From CBDFMR01 sp965249765 (GTDB lineage Bacteria > Bacteroidota > Bacteroidia > Chitinophagales > Saprospiraceae): a stretch of 64,000 nucleotides of DNA. Both the position numbers and the translations under genes were made by a program. Below are positions 1-8,561 of this stretch, one piece after another (the stretch's first letter is position 1; the number at the start of each line of letters is the position of its first letter). The notes under the pieces were generated by a model that did no database searches, was not told where the DNA came from, and saw only the letters and a program-made list of their open reading frames with translations. Location: positions 1,674,001 to 1,738,000 of the forward strand of contig CBDFMR010000005.1 of the NCBI GenBank assembly GCA_965249765.1, given 5' to 3'.

Positions 1-120
1 TATGTCACAGCCTCCGGGTTATACAGGATAGAACATGTATAGGAAGGCTAATAAAACAAGGGCATATTTCATGGTGGTGTTAGTTTGATACCATGCAAGT
101 ATAGTGAAATCTTTACTCAA

Positions 121-138
121 TACAACAAATACGTTGTA
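121..138. promoter_or_regulatory. Inverted repeat TACAAC-N6-GTTGTA, copy 1
   Basis: Perfect 6-bp arms separated by 6 bases. A near-identical dyad is at 1270-1287; the two 18-mers differ only at spacer positions 4 and 5. It lies about 40 bp before the TTG start of the unrecognised gene at 177. Its size fits a binding site for a small dimeric repressor, such as the XRE-type regulator whose remains lie at 1324-1523. That pairing is inference. Confidence 0.4.
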
Positions 139-176
139 ATGTATTTCGAAGTTTAAGAACTAACGAGCCCTTTATC

Positions 177-785
177 TTGTTAGAACCGGAAAATGTGATA
201 CTTGGTCGTTCTATATGTTTTCGTATATTAGTTGACAAGAAACAGAGCGAGGAATACGGTAAACTCCTCACCATCGTTATTAAACTTAAACCGTTAAACA
301 CAATTAGAATGCCGATATTAAATTCCCCTTCTATTGCTAAGACACCAGACTTTGTTAAGTTTTGGGAGTCGGCGCACGTAGATGATCCTACTGATCAGGT
401 TATCTCCGCATATAATTATGGTCTAAATACTGGTCTTTTGCAGGGCCGGCGGGAAATTGAATTCCTTATTTTAGACAAGACTACGGACAATGTTGACGAA
501 TCGACAAAACTCATTAAGATTTTTTTTGAAGAATTAAAAAATGAAGATCCTGATGTTCAAATGTTTTTGAAAATCAATTCTCCTTTTGCCTTCGAGTTTT
601 TAATCCTATTATCTGAGAAATACTTTAGTAAGAATAAAGACAAAATCTACAAAGAAGGTCTCGAACTTGAGGATGTATTCAGAACCAGCACATCTTCTAT
701 GATCATTCATTTTAAACCTCTAATGGAGTCAACAAGCATTGAGCTTATTCAACAGGATGGTTACAATTTATCTTTTAAAGGATAG
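177..785 (+). CDS. Unrecognised protein, about 158-202 residues
   Basis: I do not recognise this protein. The frame opens with TTG at 177; an ATG at 309 would give a 158-residue product beginning MPILNSPSIAK. Its composition is soluble, mixed and charged, with no signal peptide or membrane segment. The C-terminal part (ESTSIELIQQDGYNLSFKG) looks like ordinary coding sequence. Directly downstream, from a TTG at 794 to a stop at 926-928, a second frame could encode about 44 residues ending YDIFLCLFEYCKV. The locus may therefore hold several small genes or pieces of one damaged gene. Its neighbours are a hypothetical gene, a broken XRE regulator and IS relics, which suggests accessory DNA. Confidence 0.45.
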   Translation: MLEPENVILGRSICFRILVDKKQSEEYGKLLTIVIKLKPLNTIRMPILNSPSIAKTPDFVKFWESAHVDDPTDQVISAYNYGLNTGLLQGRREIEFLILDKTTDNVDESTKLIKIFFEELKNEDPDVQMFLKINSPFAFEFLILLSEKYFSKNKDKIYKEGLELEDVFRTSTSSMIIHFKPLMESTSIELIQQDGYNLSFKG

Positions 786-908
786 GTCTAGGATTGAGCT
801 ATTCAGAGAATTTAAGAAATAAGGCTAAGAATAGTTTTGGTGCTGCTTATTTTTTATATGAAAATCTGAACATTCGATTGGGCAGTTACGATATCTTTTT
901 ATGCTTGT

Positions 909-1220
909 TTGAATATTGTAAAGTATAAGGCATTTCCACTAGAATATGAAAAATATCATTTTGCAACATTTGAGGAATTTTATGATCAGTGGGGTGGTGA
1001 GGGTACTGTATATTCTAATAAGCATACCTGCATTCAACACTTAACCAGGGAACTTTCGTCATTAAAAACTATCAATCAAGAATATCGGCAGCTATTTGAT
1101 CTATCGCAGACATCCAGATATGACCAATATGCTTGTTCAAAAGAAATCAGAAGAAGCCATAGTGCTTATGAAACAAATATTCAAACGTGCGATACAAATA
1201 AGCCAAAGCCAAAGAAGTAG
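909..1220 (+). CDS. Unrecognised small protein, 103 residues
   Basis: I do not recognise this protein. It starts at a TTG and encodes a charged, Tyr-rich soluble protein (MNIVKYKAFPLEYEKYHF) ending in a Lys/Pro tail (NKPKPKK). It has no membrane segment or known motif. The stop codon lies inside the left arm of the perfect hairpin at 1216-1256, so the gene and hairpin probably form a unit, with the hairpin ending the transcript. The weak start codon and the overlap with a short competing frame ending at 928 keep confidence low. Confidence 0.35.
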   Translation: MNIVKYKAFPLEYEKYHFATFEEFYDQWGGEGTVYSNKHTCIQHLTRELSSLKTINQEYRQLFDLSQTSRYDQYACSKEIRRSHSAYETNIQTCDTNKPKPKK

Positions 1221-1256
1221 AGAAGAATAAGGCGCTAAGCCTTATTCTTCTCTACT
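1216..1256. terminator. Perfect 18-bp hairpin with 5-base loop
   Basis: Arms 1216-1233 and 1239-1256 are exact reverse complements around the loop GCTAA. The left arm contains the TAG stop of the gene ending at 1220. There is no strong T tract after it on either strand. It could work as a bidirectional terminator or an mRNA-stabilising structure, or be the end of a lost mobile element. Confidence 0.5.
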
Positions 1257-1269
1257 GAAATTCCCCGCA

Positions 1270-1287
1270 TACAACAAACTCGTTGTA
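1270..1287. promoter_or_regulatory. Inverted repeat TACAAC-N6-GTTGTA, copy 2
   Basis: Same dyad as at 121-138, here with spacer AAACTC. It lies about 55-70 bp upstream of the recognisable start of the XRE-family pseudogene, where an autoregulatory operator would be expected. A sequence resembling a -7 element (CAACTTTG) follows at about 1306-1313. Confidence 0.4.
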
Positions 1288-1323
1288 CTGGTTGCCTTAA
1301 AGGAACAACTTTGGTTATAGTAA

Positions 1324-1523
1324 ATAGGGCTAGTAGAACTGGGTTTAAAGTTCAGGAAAGCACGGTTATTGGCTAATTTGACGCAGAATGAACTTGCGGC
1401 CCGCGCGGATAAGGATCAGCAGTCCATACAGAGGCTTGAAAAGGGAAAGGTGAATCCTAGTTACCTTTCATGATGAATGTCTGTCAGGCCCTTGAAATGA
1501 GCCTCACGGATGTAATTGGGTGA
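1324..1523 (+). pseudogene. Frameshifted XRE-family helix-turn-helix regulator
   Basis: Reading from 1339 gives LGLKFRKARLLANLTQNELA and continues through ARADKDQQSIQRLEKGKVNPSYLS to a stop at about 1472. This is a classic Cro/C1-type (XRE) HTH. The remaining helix (FMMNVCQALEMSLTDVIG, stop 1521-1523) is in another frame, so an indel near 1470 has split a domain of about 60 residues. An in-frame stop at 1321-1323 and the absence of an ATG suggest the N-terminus is also damaged. Intact relatives are small DNA-binding regulators, often autoregulated. The operator-like dyads at 121 and 1270 are plausible former targets. Confidence 0.7.
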
Positions 1524-1666
1524 GTTTGCCTTAAGCTAGGCTAAATTATATGCAGCTAAGTTTAGCTAAATGGCTAAAACTAAAGAAAAATGCAACTTTT
1601 AGGTGATCAAATGCGTATATTTATTTAAGATTCACATGTATAATTCACTATTTAATAGCCTTTGTT

Positions 1667-1858
1667 ATGTGGCGTTATTATGATGATATTTTTAAAGTAA
1701 TTGGAATATTTGCATACTTTTTACTTCCATTTGGATTAGTAATGTGGGTGTGTTATGAAAAGTATGATGTTGATATTGACCCTATTCTTATTGGGTGGGG
1801 TATGGTTTTATTAGAATTGGCTTTGTTTGTTCAAATACTATATTGGATTGGCGTTTAA
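1667..1858 (+). CDS. Small two-helix membrane protein, 63 residues
   Basis: The ATG start follows an AT-rich leader. The product has two hydrophobic stretches, at about residues 10-30 (VIGIFAYFLLPFGLVMWVCY) and 40-62 (LIGWGMVLLELALFVQILYW), joined by an acidic turn (YDVDIDPI). It therefore looks like a short inner-membrane hairpin protein. I do not recognise a family. It stands alone between a regulator fossil and an IS element. Confidence 0.45.
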   Translation: MWRYYDDIFKVIGIFAYFLLPFGLVMWVCYEKYDVDIDPILIGWGMVLLELALFVQILYWIGV

Positions 1859-2096
1859 TGCCACAAAAGGAATGTCATGCGGATTTACAATCCTCATACA
1901 TTTCAGTTGAACCCTACTAAAGGGAAACGCGTTGAGCTAATTTTGCTTTAAGATATGAATTAGTGTGAAAATTGAGAACTACACCTTGCTGTTGTTCTTG
2001 TTTCACAATGATTTATTGGTGAGCTTCTGTACATGTTGCTTTTTTCTCATTATTATCTACGGTAAAGACATAGGAGTATCCCTTGAGATATGAGTA

Positions 2097-3362
2097 TTAG
2101 TATTCCAGCCTTTCAGATTTTCTATTCATGGGAGGACCTCTGTAAGAAGGAATGGTGATAAAATTGAATATCCACTTTATGTCGGCCCTCAATGCGGTTA
2201 TCTCAAATTCATCGTGCTGACATTTCTCACACCTATATCCCATCAGGCCATTGAGATGATTCAATATCTGGAATATCATCCTCACGGTATGGCCATTGCG
2301 CTTTAGAATATCAGGAATCTGATCTTTGATACGCTTGTAAGTCACTGGTGCATGGATGCCATAGTATCTCGACTTCTGAAAATAGGGAGGAAGGACATGT
2401 GTCATGAATTGATGCATGGCTACCAATGGTCGTAATGACTTGACAGCAACTGGTGCCGCTTGACCCATTTTCTGGTTGCGATAATCTTTATACGTGATGA
2501 GAACAAGGTCGTTGTTCTTCTGCTGAGACGCGACATATTCCAATCGCGATTTTGAGATTGCTATGCGATTGACATAGCGTGCAAGATACCTTTCCAATAC
2601 TTCGGTGTCTGATGTGGGGTACTCGTTCTTTACATTCCATCGCTTATGTTTTATCGTCGCAATTAACTCATTCATGTCATCTACCTCTGCAAGGTCTCCC
2701 TTAGCCCGATGTCGTTCTAGCATTTTGAGAAAAGTCTCCCTGTACACTTTGCATATCTGTCTGTAGGAGGCCAGTTTCTTTTTGCGCTTTGGCCATTGCC
2801 AAGAACCATTGTCATTTATTCCGCCAAAGGTGATTAAACTATGCACATGGATGTGGTACTTCATGTCTGAGCCAAAGGTATGCAGCACCGCAACCATCCC
2901 TGGCAGGCCACCCACGTTTTTGGGATCAGCAGCTAGATCTTTTATCGTCTTCCATGCCGCTCGCATGGTGATGTTATAAATGACCTGCTTATTCTTCTTC
3001 GCCAGTTTATTCAACTCATGGGGGATTGTAAATACGGTATGCACATAAGGAACTGATAGAAATTTTTCAGCTAATTTTTCCTGCCATAGTTCTCGCTTTA
3101 GGTTTTGGCATAATGGACATTGGGAGTGACCACAAGAAAGGTAGATATGTCTAGCATGTCCACAGTGCTTGCAAGTGACTCGCTTGCCGCCTAGGGCTGG
3201 TGTTCGGCAAACTCTTATGGCTCTGATCAACTTGATGTGATGGATGGGTGGCTTGTAGATGCGGATGTAATCCTCTCCGTAGCTCCTGAAGAGGTCCCCG
3301 ATCGACTTATCCAGTTGATATCCTGATGGATCTTGTCTAGCGGATGATTTACATGGGTTTGC
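2097..3362 (-). mobile_element. IS91-family transposase, 5' end disrupted
   Basis: This HUH transposase would catalyse rolling-circle transposition. Visible features are an N-terminal zinc ribbon (CKHCGH and CGHSQCPLCQN), the metal-binding HUH motif in YHIHVHSLITFGG, and the tyrosine region RYLARYVNRIAISKSRLEY. The first start-like codon is TTG at 3230. However, homologous sequence continues in frame upstream (GDLFRSYGEDYIRIYKPP) as far as 3362, where a TAG at 3363-3365 blocks it, and no ATG lies in that stretch. The native start is therefore probably missing at the junction with the IS982 remnant. A short C-terminal C-x2-C motif (CEKCQH) is also present. Element ends were not identified. Confidence 0.85.
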
Positions 3363-3906
3363 CTACATAGATTCTAAGAAGTTGACGGTGTGCCATAATA
3401 GAAGAATCCATCAGCACAAAGTGTTCAAAGGCCTTGCCACACGGGGTCATTGCTCTGTAGGATGGTTTTATGGATTCAAGTTATTTCTGGCCATCAATCC
3501 TGTAGGACAGATACTCATATGTTTCATTACACCAGGTAATGCAGCCGACAATAATCATAAAGTGATGCGAAGATTATTAGACAATCTCATAGGAAAGGTC
3601 TATGGTGATAAGGGGTTTATTAGTTCTAAAATTAGCAAAGAATTTGCCGAAAAAGGAGTCTGCCTTATCACCAAAATTAGAAAAAATATGAAGAATCAAT
3701 TGCTTAGTTTACAAGACAAATACCTGTTGTTGAAAAGAGAGGTTATAGAATCTGTATTTGACATCATGTCTGCTATTTGTGATATTGATCATTCTAGACA
3801 TAGATCCCCTGCCAATGCTTTTACTCATCTGTTTTCTGGCTTGATCGCTTATTCTTTTTTTGATAAACTCCCATCTATTTTTAAAAGAAAATTACAACTC
3901 TCTTGA
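3319..3906 (+). mobile_element. Truncated IS982-family transposase (C-terminal two thirds)
   Basis: The reading frame is open from 3319 but has no proper start. It is recognised by the IS982-type stretches AYIDSKKLTVCHNRRIHQHK, VFKGLATRG, GWFYGFKLFLAINPVGQI, GDKGFIS and the terminal LFSGLIAYSFFDK. The first catalytic Asp is probably the D of YIDS. About the first 100-130 residues are missing, cut where the oppositely oriented IS91 transposase begins (about 3345-3362). The C-terminus looks complete. It is almost certainly inactive. The sequence following the stop (about 3905-3922) may be the right terminal repeat. Confidence 0.8.
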
Positions 3907-4685
3907 CCCAGAACTCACGTTAGGTAAGTTTTGTTGAGATAGAAAACCTTGAATCTAGGTCATTTCCTTCAAAAACGGTGTCACACTTTATTTAACCGCT
4001 CACTAAAGCCGACATAGGTTGCGCAATTGGGTGACTGAACGATTTTCATTTATGAAATCAAGTACGACAGTGCTTGAAGTGAAGGAACGGTGAATACCGG
4101 TGGGTTAGGTCGAAGTAGCCTAAAAATGTAAAGTGTATGAGTCACCCTAGAGTTCTACAAATCCGTGTGGATCTATAACCTTAAGAATTGTAGTGAAAAT
4201 CGTTGTATCTGACGAGTTTTTACATTTTGGCGGCTGAGGCCTTAATGGGTCAATGAGCATCCATCCCGATAGGTCGGGATGATTTTCCTGCCTGCTGGTA
4301 GGCAGGTGCTTCTTTGTATTAAGACAAAGAAGAAGAAACACAATAATATCGGGACAGAATCGGGAATGTTGGCCTTACCTCAGAATATGTCTATTTATAG
4401 GACAGTCTAGTCTCAAGTCTTTCTGCTCTTCCTCATTAGATTCAACAAGGTAAGGAGCCTGCAACACCAAGGTGTCGAGTGATACATGTCCTTGTTAAAA
4501 GCGTGCTCTTCAGTAAATCTACCCTATCTATTGAATAAAAACACCCTAGGGTATTGGGGCAAATTCCTAATGGAATAAGGGTTTTAGTTTCTATAGGTAT
4601 TAGAATTCTACTCAGAACTTTGCAATGCAATGATCCGATCACAATTGGTGAAAGCTTATTTCAATAAAATCTTAATACAAAAAAA
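3907..4685. other. Gene-poor spacer (about 780 bp)
   Basis: I see no credible gene. Short frames on either strand have no family resemblance and overlap repeats. The spacer contains the possible IS982 right end just after 3906, two adjacent hairpins at 4262-4306, and a motif at 4616-4634 (AACTTTGCAATGCAATGAT) that recurs upstream of the gene at 6945. The last 70 bases probably carry the promoter of the metalloprotease gene. Confidence 0.5.
4262..4306. repeat. Twin palindromic hairpins (REP-like doublet)
   Basis: The first hairpin pairs CATCCCGA (4262-4269) with TCGGGATG (4274-4281) around TAGG. The second pairs CCTGCCT (4287-4293) with AGGCAGG (4300-4306). They are 5 bases apart. Neither is followed by a convincing T tract. 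Their GC-rich arms stand out in this AT-rich spacer. They resemble intergenic palindromes mobilised by IS200-like enzymes, but no copy elsewhere in the window shares the sequence. Confidence 0.5.
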
Positions 4686-6788
4686 ATGAAAACTAGTATA
4701 CAACTTTTTCAAGTGCTGATGACATGGGTACTGATGACCATGTTCATTTTTTCATGTACTCCCAAACCTACAGGTAGCAACGGTGAAACTGCAGAACGTC
4801 GGAACTGTGGCACAATGCTCGATTATCAAGAGAGGCTTAAGAACGAACCTGCATTTCAAAGAGCAGAAGGGAGGCTAGAAACCCAGATCCGTAATTACAT
4901 CGAGCGAAATACAGGACAAACCGGTTTCAATTTTCGTACTGGAACAGTCACCATTCCAGTGGTTGTTCACGTGGTACACAATACTACTGCACAAAATATT
5001 TCTACGGCTCATATTCAGAGTCAAATAGATGTTCTCAATCGCGATTATCGATCTACTAATACAGACATAGGTAGTGTCCCGAGTGGGTTTAGCGGCACTG
5101 TATCAGATTCGAGAATAGAATTTGTACTGGCCAAAAGAGATCCCAATTGTAATCCTACTACCGGAATTACAAGAACATCAACCTCCGTATCATCTTTTGA
5201 CTTTAACCCAACAGCAAGTACAGCTACGACAAGGAATCCAGTAAAATTTACAAGTAGTAATGGGGTAGATGGATGGCCAAGCGATGAGTATCTCAATATA
5301 TGGGTATGTAACTTGATTGATATTCCTTTTCAGTTGCTTGGATATGCCTCCTTCCCGTCAGAGTTGGCTACAAGACCTGCAGAAGACGGAGTTGTGGTTG
5401 ATTTTCAGTTCTTTGGGAATATTGGAACGGCTACCGCACCCTTCAACCTAGGAAGAACTGCAACACACGAAGTGGGTCACTGGTTCAATCTTAGACATAT
5501 CTGGGGAGATGATTGTAATCCTGTTAATTGTGATGGATCTTGCCATAGTAGCGAATGTACAGGAACCGACTTTGTTACTGATACACCTAATGCAGGTCAG
5601 CCTAATATCGGTACCCCTACATTCCCTTTAACCGATTGCTGTACTTCGGGAGGTAATGGAGTCATGTTTATGAATTACATGGATTATGTAGATGATGCTG
5701 CCATGATTATGTTTACCAATGATCAGAGTGATCGGATGGATGCTGTGTTATATACGACTCGAGCAAGCCTGGTAGGGTCACAAGGGGATATCGCCCCTAC
5801 TACAGCAATAGCCCAGGATTTATTTATTAAAGATACAGATGCCGATATAGGCAATGAACCTAATAATGAATCGAGCACATTTTATGTGAGTGATGATATA
5901 TGGGTAAGAAATGCTAATGATGGAATTGTCAACCAGGAGCATCAAAATCCAATAGGAGGCGCAGATAATTGGGTATATGTAAGGGTAAGAAATATTGGCT
6001 GTGGAAATGCCCCCTCAGCAAATGTGAGACTGTACTGGGCCAAGGCATCTACAGGATTGAGTTGGACATTTCCGTGGGATGGGACAGGAGGCGGGCCTCC
6101 GGCTCTTGGAGGACCATTAGGGCTGCAACCAACAGGTGTGGTTTCCGGCTCAGGAGAGACAATACTGGTATATAACTGGAATAATACTCCCAATCCTACT
6201 GATTATGCAAGCTTTGGGGCTGATCGGACTCACTTTTGCTTATTAGCACGAATAGAAACATCTTCTTCTTCACCATTTGGGATGACATTTCCTGAAGGTA
6301 CGAATCTTCATGACAATGTTGAAAACAACAACAACATTGCCTGGAAAAATGTGACAGTCGATGAAACACTTAGTGGTGGAAGGATGAGCGGGGATGTAAT
6401 AGTAGGAAATTTCTTAGACAGAGAACTAGCCACGGATCTTGTCATTACCAGTCCCAACAAAAATTTCTTCATTCATGAAGAAGGAGAGATCCTGATAGAG
6501 TTTGATGATAAATTAATGAAAGCTCTTGATATAGGTGGCTTTGATTATAGTGGATTGGAAAAAACCAACGAGCCTAGCACATTCCAGATGATCAATGAGA
6601 GAGCTACACTGCGTAGATTAATATTTGCCCCAAGAAAAATGGGAGTACTTAGAATAACATTTGTTCCCAATAAAGACGCCCTCTCAAGAGATAGAAAACT
6701 TGTAGAGATTAATGTAGAGCAGTTCGATTCGGAGACTAATAAAATAATTGGAGGAGAGACATTTAAATTCAAAATAAATAAGAAATAG
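4686..6788 (+). CDS. Lipoprotein zinc metalloprotease, M43 (pappalysin)-like
   Basis: Predicted secreted, lipid-anchored zinc endopeptidase. The N-terminus is a lipoprotein signal with lipobox FIFSC (Cys24). A pro-region is followed by the M43-type opening VTIPVVVHVVHN. The zinc motif is HEVGHWFNLRH at residues 261-271, a variant of HExxHxxGxxH with Asn in place of the usual Gly. Cys-rich loops follow, and the Met-turn MNYMDY is near residue 329. Residues from about 380 to 700 form beta-rich, Ig-like sequence rather than a T9SS sorting domain, so surface retention is probably through the lipid anchor. A strong terminator at 6807-6837 separates it from the next genes. Substrate unknown. Confidence 0.85.
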   Translation: MKTSIQLFQVLMTWVLMTMFIFSCTPKPTGSNGETAERRNCGTMLDYQERLKNEPAFQRAEGRLETQIRNYIERNTGQTGFNFRTGTVTIPVVVHVVHNTTAQNISTAHIQSQIDVLNRDYRSTNTDIGSVPSGFSGTVSDSRIEFVLAKRDPNCNPTTGITRTSTSVSSFDFNPTASTATTRNPVKFTSSNGVDGWPSDEYLNIWVCNLIDIPFQLLGYASFPSELATRPAEDGVVVDFQFFGNIGTATAPFNLGRTATHEVGHWFNLRHIWGDDCNPVNCDGSCHSSECTGTDFVTDTPNAGQPNIGTPTFPLTDCCTSGGNGVMFMNYMDYVDDAAMIMFTNDQSDRMDAVLYTTRASLVGSQGDIAPTTAIAQDLFIKDTDADIGNEPNNESSTFYVSDDIWVRNANDGIVNQEHQNPIGGADNWVYVRVRNIGCGNAPSANVRLYWAKASTGLSWTFPWDGTGGGPPALGGPLGLQPTGVVSGSGETILVYNWNNTPNPTDYASFGADRTHFCLLARIETSSSSPFGMTFPEGTNLHDNVENNNNIAWKNVTVDETLSGGRMSGDVIVGNFLDRELATDLVITSPNKNFFIHEEGEILIEFDDKLMKALDIGGFDYSGLEKTNEPSTFQMINERATLRRLIFAPRKMGVLRITFVPNKDALSRDRKLVEINVEQFDSETNKIIGGETFKFKINKK

Positions 6789-6806
6789 TTTTTTCATCGT
6801 AACTCA

Positions 6807-6837
6807 AGGAGGGTTATAAAATTGTAACCCTCCTTTT
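6807..6837 (+). terminator. Rho-independent terminator after the metalloprotease
   Basis: AGGAGGGTTA (6807-6816) pairs exactly with TAACCCTCCT (6825-6834) around an 8-base loop, followed by TTTT. Confidence 0.85.
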
Positions 6838-6944
6838 CACCCAACTTACAAGTAAGACACAGTAAGAGTGATTGCTGACACGGGCCTTTATTGGGTTCTT
6901 GAAACTTTGCAATACAATTATTAATAATCTAAAAATTTGCCATT

Positions 6945-7646
6945 ATGAAAAAAATAGTTTTACTACTAACCAGCCTTGGATTGATAGGTGCTTTGGCGAC
7001 TACATCGCAAGCGCAGGAAATCCAAAGACATTCTGAATCCATTGCCACTGTTGAGTATAAACGCTCGCAAATATGGTATACAGAAACCGATGTAAGTGTA
7101 GGTGCCAATCATGCAACTGTCTTGTTTGATTTCTGTCGTAATAACCGCAAACTCTGCTTATTGGCAGGAATTGAATTAATAATCATTGATGATTTGCCTG
7201 ATCCCGCAGGCCCTATTGATCCCATATTTCCAGTAGGTCCATTTCCAGGCCCTGACCCAGGTCCATGGGTGGGATTTGATCTTTGTCAACTCGTATTTGG
7301 AAAGTCAACCATAGCCATGCCTATTCTAGGAGTCACAACTACGCTCAATGATAAATTGTCACTATCTCTTACCATGGGAGTCGGGATTCAGTCACATGAG
7401 GCGAAAACAACTCAGATAGGAGATAATAACTTCACCATCCCTGCTATGAGCTACCCAGTAAGCAGATATATGCTAGGTGGTAGCTATGCCTTGGGCAATA
7501 GATTTAGCGTAAGCATAGGAGGGGGCGTACATACTTCCTATCGAGGAAACCTTAATGTCCAGGCTGAAGATGGTAGCCTAGCCATATTTGAGAGCAATAC
7601 AACTGTTTCACCGACATTGACTGTAGGTGTAGGAATCAAGATTTAA
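6945..7646 (+). CDS. Secreted, probably outer-membrane-associated protein, 233 residues
   Basis: I do not recognise this protein. It has a signal peptide (MKKIVLLLTSLGLIGALATT) with cleavage likely after SQA. A Pro/Gly-rich linker (PDPAGPIDPIFPVGPFPGPD) lies at about residues 83-110. The C-terminal half has alternating hydrophobic strands (LSLSLTMGVGIQ, RFSVSIGGGVHTS, SPTLTVGVGIKI) typical of beta-barrel outer-membrane proteins. The terminal aromatic residue usual for BAM substrates is absent. It is followed 21 bp later by the gene at 7668, so they are probably co-transcribed, and a terminator follows that gene. The leader has a motif shared with the metalloprotease gene (6903-6921). Confidence 0.65.
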   Translation: MKKIVLLLTSLGLIGALATTSQAQEIQRHSESIATVEYKRSQIWYTETDVSVGANHATVLFDFCRNNRKLCLLAGIELIIIDDLPDPAGPIDPIFPVGPFPGPDPGPWVGFDLCQLVFGKSTIAMPILGVTTTLNDKLSLSLTMGVGIQSHEAKTTQIGDNNFTIPAMSYPVSRYMLGGSYALGNRFSVSIGGGVHTSYRGNLNVQAEDGSLAIFESNTTVSPTLTVGVGIKI

Positions 7647-7667
7647 TCATTTCAAAATTTATAAATT

Positions 7668-8246
7668 ATGAAAGCATCATTAATCAAAGATTACTTGGGC
7701 AGCATTGAGTCCGCTGCGGCTTTTGCAGACAAGTCAAAAACACTAAAAGCTATTACCGCTGCAAGAGTAAAATTGCATAAATCAATTGAACCCAAGGCAA
7801 TTCTTACAGGTAAAGCCAAGCAGGGAAACACCAGATTTGAAGAATTAACAGGTCTGGGATTCTATCCACAAGAAAGAAGACTCGAAGCCACTCTTAAAAT
7901 CAAACAGCCCTTTGGGTATGGTGGTGGTGGAGTTCCTTTACCCGGAACTTACGAGTACGTTGCCTTTTATGTCAATTGGAATGGGGACAGTGATTTTAGT
8001 GATACTGGAGAAGATGTGTGTGCAAGTTATGTCCATATGTATGACCCAGGACCGGCTATCAAGAAAATTGGATCTTTATGTTACGCAGTCTATCGGGATA
8101 TTATTCCTCTACCTCCAGTGAAACCTGGCGCTATGATCAGAGTAAGAGCGATACTTTCCTGGAATCAAAAACCTACAGGACCGAATTTTGTGCCCATATG
8201 GGGTAATGTACTAGACTGCGCTATGAAATTGGATCCTATTTATTAA
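7668..8246 (+). CDS. Protein with GEVED-like segment, 192 residues
   Basis: No signal peptide. The N-terminal 60 residues are Ala/Lys-rich and helical (SIESAAAFADKSKTLKAITA). The remainder is beta-rich. The segment YVAFYVNWNGDSDFSDTGED (about residues 99-118) resembles the acidic WxDxNxDGxF-type loop of GEVED domains of secreted Bacteroidota proteins. A further conserved-looking block is MIRVRAILSWN, followed by PIWGN. Function unknown. It is co-oriented with and 21 bp after the putative barrel protein, and followed by a terminator at 8283-8313. The missing export signal is odd if the GEVED resemblance is real. Confidence 0.6.
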   Translation: MKASLIKDYLGSIESAAAFADKSKTLKAITAARVKLHKSIEPKAILTGKAKQGNTRFEELTGLGFYPQERRLEATLKIKQPFGYGGGGVPLPGTYEYVAFYVNWNGDSDFSDTGEDVCASYVHMYDPGPAIKKIGSLCYAVYRDIIPLPPVKPGAMIRVRAILSWNQKPTGPNFVPIWGNVLDCAMKLDPIY

Positions 8247-8282
8247 TTACTGAAGGATCACTGGACTCTTACGAAGAGACTT

Positions 8283-8313
8283 AAGCTGCTTTCTACTGGA
8301 AAGCAGCTTTTTT
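8283..8313 (+). terminator. Rho-independent terminator
   Basis: AAGCTGCTTTC (8283-8293) pairs with GAAAGCAGCTT (8299-8309) around TACTG, followed by a run of T. It ends the 6945-8246 unit and overlaps the 3' end of the acetyltransferase fragment on the other strand. Confidence 0.85.
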
Positions 8314-8520
8314 CATAATTATCGATACCACACATGTCGGTTCAAGAGATGAAACACGATTAATAAAAGCCACAGCGTCGGTTCTATTATATGGATGGGG
8401 AAATTGATCCCTGACATTGAGCCATATTTTCTTATTATTGGCTATGGAAGCCAGATGCTCGACATCATCAGTGACGAACTTTCGAAGAATGATATCTGGG
8501 TCTTTTGTTAATAATACCAT
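8293..8520 (-). pseudogene. N-terminal fragment of a GNAT acetyltransferase
   Basis: The 75-residue frame begins like a RimJ/RimL-type GNAT enzyme (ILRKFVTDDVEHLASIANNK, then IWLNVRDQFPHPY and DAVAFI). It stops before the acetyl-CoA-binding motif A and the rest of the fold. Its last codons (MKKAAFQ) are translated from the terminator hairpin at 8283-8313, so the original 3' part was lost and replaced at that point. It is not expected to be active. Confidence 0.65.
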
Positions 8521-8561
8521 GTTTTACTATAAGTCTTAGTGTCTAAAATCTATCCTCTCAA

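Noticed and set aside
4147..4642. Short frames on the minus strand (64 and 66 codons)
   Set aside because: They cross hairpin repeats, have unusual composition and match nothing recognisable.
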